A DNA stretch of 47,007 nucleotides, taken from DASVTU01 sp036387415. Lineage in GTDB: Bacteria > Acidobacteriota > Blastocatellia > Pyrinomonadales > Pyrinomonadaceae. The translations under genes and the position numbers were made by a program. Positions 43,866 through 47,007 of the stretch are shown one piece after another. The notes below the pieces were generated by a model. The model ran no database searches and was not told the origin of the DNA. It saw only the letters and a list, made by a program, of their open reading frames with translations. Each line of letters begins with the position of its first letter. Position 1 is the first letter of the stretch. Where the stretch lies: NCBI GenBank assembly GCA_036387415.1, contig DASVTU010000013.1:1-47007 (forward strand), in the 5' to 3' direction.

Positions 43866-44904
43866 ATCACCCAAGAAGCCCAAAGAGACGGATGAAACAG
43901 GCGTGGCAGAACCGCCCGTTTTATCGCCAGTCAAAGAGCAGCCCAAGCCCAATAAGTATGCCAATGCATGGAATATTGAACCGCCTCAGAGCGTGCCGGA
44001 TAGCCCTGCACCAGGTGCAGGCCCTGCAAAATCTGTCGATTTAGGTCTGCAAAATGCAGGGCCTGCATCTCCTGCAAGCCCTGCACGTCCTGCAAGGCCA
44101 AGGGTTTCAAAGGCGAATCAGGAGGAGTCAGGAGGAAGACTCGATTTGATGAAAAGTCTTCCCTCCAAGAAGGGTTTCACTAAACAGTATCATCAGTTGA
44201 CAGACCTGCTTTACGGGCATCTCTCGGCCTACGAGCAACTGGTACACATGCATCTGTTTCGTCTGTCATGGGGAAACGGTAACCCTACTTGTTTCATAGG
44301 GATGCCACGGCTTGCAGAGAGGTGCAAAATATCGCCGAGGTCTGCCCATGAGGCTGTAAAGAGCCTCATCAATAAAGGATTGATTGAGAAGGTTGAGCAT
44401 AAATTCGGGAAGGGTATTGAACAGGGATTAGTGTTCTACGTACAGCCTCCTCCGAGCCATGATGGGTCTGCGGGAGGTGCAAGCCCTGCGGCTGGCGCAA
44501 GCCTTGCACGTAATGCAGGCCCTGCACGTCCTGCCGACATAAAAGAAGAAGAACTAAAAGAAATACACACACACAACACAGAGCGGGACGAGGACGGCGA
44601 AAGTCGGGAAGAAAAAAATCGTGTGGGTGTGGGTGCTGTTTCTAAATATTCGATAGAAGAATGCAAAAGATACGCAGAGCATCTTCGAGCAACCGGACAG
44701 GGAATTACCAACCCCGGCGGATATGCCACGACCATTCACCGTACAGGCGAGGCCGACGCGTTAATCGAAAAATTTCTGAACCCGTCAGCGGCTACGCAGG
44801 TGGATGCGGCTCAATGTCCAGACTGTAGGGGGTCGGGATTCTATTATCCGAAAGGGCATGAAGGTGGAGTTGCCAAATGCCGGCATGAAAAAATGGTTCA
44901 ATGA
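43831..44904 (+). CDS. Winged-helix DNA-binding protein with C-terminal zinc ribbon, candidate replication initiator
   Basis: The protein has 357 residues from ATG 43831, overlapping the ATPase gene by 35 bases. Residues 1-105 are a Pro/Ala-rich linker region (PASPASPARPARP). Residues of about 115-205 form a helix-turn-helix domain (LSAYEQLVHMHLFRLSWGNG, then MPRLAERCKISPRSAHEAVK). A second Ala/Pro stretch follows. The C-terminal part has SIEECKRYAEHLRATGQGIT-NPGGYATTIHR, recalling DnaD/phage replication proteins, and a zinc ribbon, CPDCRGSGFYYP with a later Cys and His. An internal GGAGGA lies 12 bases before an in-frame ATG at 44149 (residue 107), so a shorter form beginning at the DNA-binding domain may also be made. 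The Rep role is inference from partner, layout and lack of any other candidate. Confidence 0.68.
   Translation: MSSNSPLKRLFESPKKPKETDETGVAEPPVLSPVKEQPKPNKYANAWNIEPPQSVPDSPAPGAGPAKSVDLGLQNAGPASPASPARPARPRVSKANQEESGGRLDLMKSLPSKKGFTKQYHQLTDLLYGHLSAYEQLVHMHLFRLSWGNGNPTCFIGMPRLAERCKISPRSAHEAVKSLINKGLIEKVEHKFGKGIEQGLVFYVQPPPSHDGSAGGASPAAGASLARNAGPARPADIKEEELKEIHTHNTERDEDGESREEKNRVGVGAVSKYSIEECKRYAEHLRATGQGITNPGGYATTIHRTGEADALIEKFLNPSAATQVDAAQCPDCRGSGFYYPKGHEGGVAKCRHEKMVQ
43996..44099 (+). repeat. CCTGCA/TGCAGG repeat cluster inside the HTH gene (first block)
   Basis: CCTGCA or its complement occurs about ten times within 100 bases, in direct and inverted orientation, encoding the Pro-Ala-rich linker. 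The unit CCCTGCACGTCCTGC recurs in the second block at about 44520-44541. The repeats may simply reflect low-complexity coding, or could act as initiator-binding sites. Confidence 0.65.
44474..44541 (+). repeat. CCTGCA/TGCAGG repeat cluster inside the HTH gene (second block)
   Basis: This is a second cluster of CCTGCA-like units on the other side of the winged-helix coding region. It includes an exact 15-base match, CCCTGCACGTCCTGC, to the first block. The two blocks bracket the DNA-binding domain. Confidence 0.6.
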
Positions 44905-45228
44905 ATGTGTGTCAGTGTCTTGCGTCGCCATTCCTCGGCGGATGTTCGGCAGATGTGAAGAACGCATTTATCGAGGTCTTGATGGGTCAGCGTTGAGACG
45001 GTTTCACGCGCATCCGAATGAGTTTTAGTCTATTTCTGATAAATGGACTTTGCGGAAAATTTTCATAACGTTGAGAGCGGATGTGTGGCGATGAGTTGTG
45101 AGAGAAACGTGTTTTAGGGATAGAGATGTTCGGTTCCTTTCGTCTCGAAGAAATCTTGGGTGATCCTTCCGGTTCGGAATATACGCGTTAGCAAATGAAG
45201 GGAAACCACAAGACAGGGGAACACAGAG
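44905..45228. other. AT-rich gap upstream of the S74 gene
   Basis: 324 bases without a supported gene. I see no long inverted repeat, only loosely repeated GATGTG-type words. The ribosome site of the S74 gene is at 45215-45220. Confidence 0.4.
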
Positions 45229-47007
45229 ATGTCAATCCAACGTTATCTGCTCGGAATCATACTTTCATCAATTCTTTTGACTAATGCCGCCGTGGCTCAA
45301 AGCGACGCTCCGGCACAAGGTTCGTCGCCGTCGGCCTCGACGGTGGTGACGGTCTCGACTTCAACGGCCGGCGTTCGTTTCACTGCGCCCGCGCAAGTTT
45401 TGCAGATGCGGGTCGCTCTCTACAACGCAGCGGGCGAACTCGTTTTCGATTCCGGTCTACGTCAGGGGAACGTGCTTGACTGGAAGAGGACGGATGCTTC
45501 GCAGGCCATGACCGACGGGTCGTACTTGTCTGTGGTGACGGTCAAAGATTTACAGGGCACGCTCCGGCAGCGGCTCGGCGTCGTTTCTATCGAGGCGGGG
45601 CAGTTGGCTGTCAAACGTTTGCGACAGGAGGAATTGACCGCCGCACAGTCGCAGGCATTAACTGCAAGCCGTCAGTCGCAGAAGATTGAAACCGCCGAGA
45701 GCGAAGTCTCGCTGAGCGTCCTCTCGGAAGGGAAGGAACGTTCCGCCACCGTCACCGCGCACGACGGCGAGAACGGCCAAGTGACGAGCACCAACGGCGC
45801 GCTCACCTTCCGCACGGGCAACGTCTTCTCCGGCACCGAACAAGAACAGATGCGCGTGACGCCGGACGGTCGCGTCGGCATCGGCACGGACAAGCCGGAA
45901 GCGACGCTCGACGTGGCGGGCACGATTCGCGCACGCGGCGGCATCCGCTTCGACGACGGCACCGTCTTGAACTCGGCAAAGGACGCGGGAGCCTTGCTCG
46001 TCAACACCGTCGATAATCCGCAGCCCAACGTCGCGGGCACTGGCACCACGGGCCGTCTGACGAAGTGGCTCGACAACGCGGGCACCCTGAGCGATTCCGT
46101 GATTACCGAAACGGCCACGGGCAACGTCGGCATCGGCAACACCAACCCCACGACTAAACTCACCGTATCGGCAGCAGCGGGCGCGGAACTCAGGTTCGCG
46201 CAAGGGTCGGGCGGCATCACGCCCGTCTTGAGCGTCATCTCCACGCCGTCCTCGACGACGACGGGCGCGGCAGCCGTCCTCGGCGCGGGCACGGGCGGTT
46301 CGAGCTTCGTCTTCAGCGACAACCAGCCGTTCCACATCGTCAAGGATACGAAGACCAACGTTATCAACAACAACCTCGGCAACGGCACGCCTCTCTTCAC
46401 CATGTTGCCCACGGGCAGCGTCGGCATCGGCACGACCTCGCCTCTGTCGAAACTTCACGTCAACGGAGACGTGAGACTGAGCGCGACGGGCAGCGGCTTG
46501 ATTTTCCCCGACGGCTCGAAAATGACGACAGCGCCGGGCGGGGCTGGCAGCACTCCCTCCGGCAACAGCATCATCTCAAGCATCAACGACCCGGCGACTA
46601 CCCAATTCATCAGCGACACGCGAATCTCTGGCAACCTCGCGCGTCTCGGCGGCGCGAACCTCTGGACGGGTGCGAACACATTCGGCGCGGGTCTGTCGGC
46701 CAACAACGCGCTCATCACGAACGTCGGCAACCCCGTCAACGCGGGCGACGCCGTTAACAAAGCCTACGCCGACGCGAACTTCATCAAATTCGTCCCCGGC
46801 GCGGAGCAGCTTTCGGTCGGCGACGCCAACGGCACCGCCCCGATGATTAACCTGCGCGGAGGTTCAACCTGTTGCAGCGGCCCCGGCGGCCACACGCCCG
46901 CATGGTTCAAGGTCTTCCAGAACGGCAGCTTCGTCGCCACGGGCAACCTCGGCATCGGCGTCTCGCCCATGCAGGGCAAGGGCTACCGCACCTCTTGGGA
47001 CAGCTAC
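45229..47007 (+). CDS. S74 tail-fibre-like surface protein, N-terminal part (continues at base 1)
   Basis: The start is ATG 45229, with AGGGGA about 8 bases upstream. The frame stays open to the right edge and, through the circular join, continues to the stop at 1122, giving 919 residues. It opens with a signal peptide (hydrophobic stretch ending near AAVAQ, residues 20-24). A beta-rich domain follows that resembles FlgD/FnIII-type folds (YNAAGELVFDSGL). Then come repeated short modules of the type VGIGT-x-P-x-x-L-x-V-x-G, normal for tail-fibre-domain proteins of non-phage bacteria. No phage structural genes are nearby, so a secreted, probably trimeric, cell-surface fibre is more likely than a virion part. 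It appears monocistronic, with no convincing promoter recognised upstream. The product is inferred from architecture; its ligand is unknown. Confidence 0.85.
   Translation, partial: MSIQRYLLGIILSSILLTNAAVAQSDAPAQGSSPSASTVVTVSTSTAGVRFTAPAQVLQMRVALYNAAGELVFDSGLRQGNVLDWKRTDASQAMTDGSYLSVVTVKDLQGTLRQRLGVVSIEAGQLAVKRLRQEELTAAQSQALTASRQSQKIETAESEVSLSVLSEGKERSATVTAHDGENGQVTSTNGALTFRTGNVFSGTEQEQMRVTPDGRVGIGTDKPEATLDVAGTIRARGGIRFDDGTVLNSAKDAGALLVNTVDNPQPNVAGTGTTGRLTKWLDNAGTLSDSVITETATGNVGIGNTNPTTKLTVSAAAGAELRFAQGSGGITPVLSVISTPSSTTTGAAAVLGAGTGGSSFVFSDNQPFHIVKDTKTNVINNNLGNGTPLFTMLPTGSVGIGTTSPLSKLHVNGDVRLSATGSGLIFPDGSKMTTAPGGAGSTPSGNSIISSINDPATTQFISDTRISGNLARLGGANLWTGANTFGAGLSANNALITNVGNPVNAGDAVNKAYADANFIKFVPGAEQLSVGDANGTAPMINLRGGSTCCSGPGGHTPAWFKVFQNGSFVATGNLGIGVSPMQGKGYRTSWDSY
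46867..47007. repeat. Right copy of 141-bp terminal overlap
   Basis: This is an exact copy of bases 1-141. Joining the two ends restores one continuous reading frame (45229 to 46866, then 1 to 1122). It supports circular topology and should not be counted as a biological duplication. Confidence 0.9.

Noticed and set aside
43029..44904. Tn7-like or TniB/TniQ transposon module
   Set aside because: No transposase, no terminal inverted repeats and no target-site duplication could be found near the ATPase pair.
45658..46458. Minus-strand frames opposite the S74 gene
   Set aside because: The plus strand encodes a continuous protein with signal peptide and recognised modules across the circular join.
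45229..47007. Prophage or phage-plasmid, suggested by the tail-fibre/S74 protein
   Set aside because: No terminase, portal, capsid, tail or lysis gene is present, and S74 proteins with signal peptides are common in non-phage bacterial genomes.

Overview
The window is an apparently complete circular molecule. Bases 1-141 are repeated exactly as 46867-47007, so the unique length is about 46,866 bp. The join falls inside an intact reading frame: a 919-residue tail-fibre-like protein with an S74 chaperone domain starts at 45229, runs off the right edge and finishes at 1122. I see no rRNA, tRNA, insertion sequence, CRISPR array, virion gene or conjugation gene. The element therefore looks like a plasmid-sized accessory replicon, although a repeat-driven assembly circle cannot be excluded from sequence alone.

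The host is a Gram-negative bacterium, because Lnt, lipoproteins and an outer-membrane barrel are encoded. The large secreted proteins built from CSLREA, beta-helix, Calx-beta, carboxypeptidase-regulatory and DUF4214 modules, and the M36 protease with a PxKF tail, are typical of Acidobacteriota, probably Blastocatellia. That assignment is inference. TTG and GTG starts with good Shine-Dalgarno sequences are frequent.

Layout. 45.2-1.1 kb (through the join): S74 surface protein. 1.5-4.7 kb: M36 metalloprotease. 4.8-9.9 kb (minus): 1,698-residue repeat protein ending in DUF4214. 10.2-11.8 kb (minus): ECF sigma factor and a small protein with an anti-sigma-type zinc motif, separated by a structured leader. 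12.2-14.9 kb: small membrane, secreted, thioredoxin-like and DUF4186 proteins. 15.2-18.8 kb: second DUF4214 protein. 20.2-29.3 kb: exopolysaccharide-type cluster behind a structured leader (FAD oxidoreductase, three GT2 enzymes, a GT39-like membrane enzyme, a Gfo/Idh/MocA dehydrogenase and a flippase). 29.4-30.5 kb: TPR protein. 30.5-34.6 kb (minus): SGNH hydrolase lipoprotein, Lnt and two envelope proteins. 35.3-36.8 kb (minus): Crp/Fnr regulator and a small basic secreted protein. 37.2-42.7 kb (minus): copper-type operon merR, P-type ATPase, cupredoxin, HMA-barrel protein, tlpA. 43.0-44.9 kb: AAA+ ATPase plus a winged-helix/zinc-ribbon protein, the best candidate replication module.

The most notable feature is in the metal operon. 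The gene at 37663-39156 has an in-frame UGA exactly where the second cysteine of a CxxC heavy-metal-associated (HMA) motif should be. A small hairpin with bacterial SECIS-like geometry follows it. The gene reads best as a selenoprotein: signal peptide, CxxU HMA domain, small beta domain, outer-membrane barrel. It lies between a copper-exporter-type ATPase with a cupredoxin and a TlpA thioredoxin, which suggests a redox-active metal-handling route across the envelope. No selA, selB, selC or selD is present, so decoding would depend on the chromosome.
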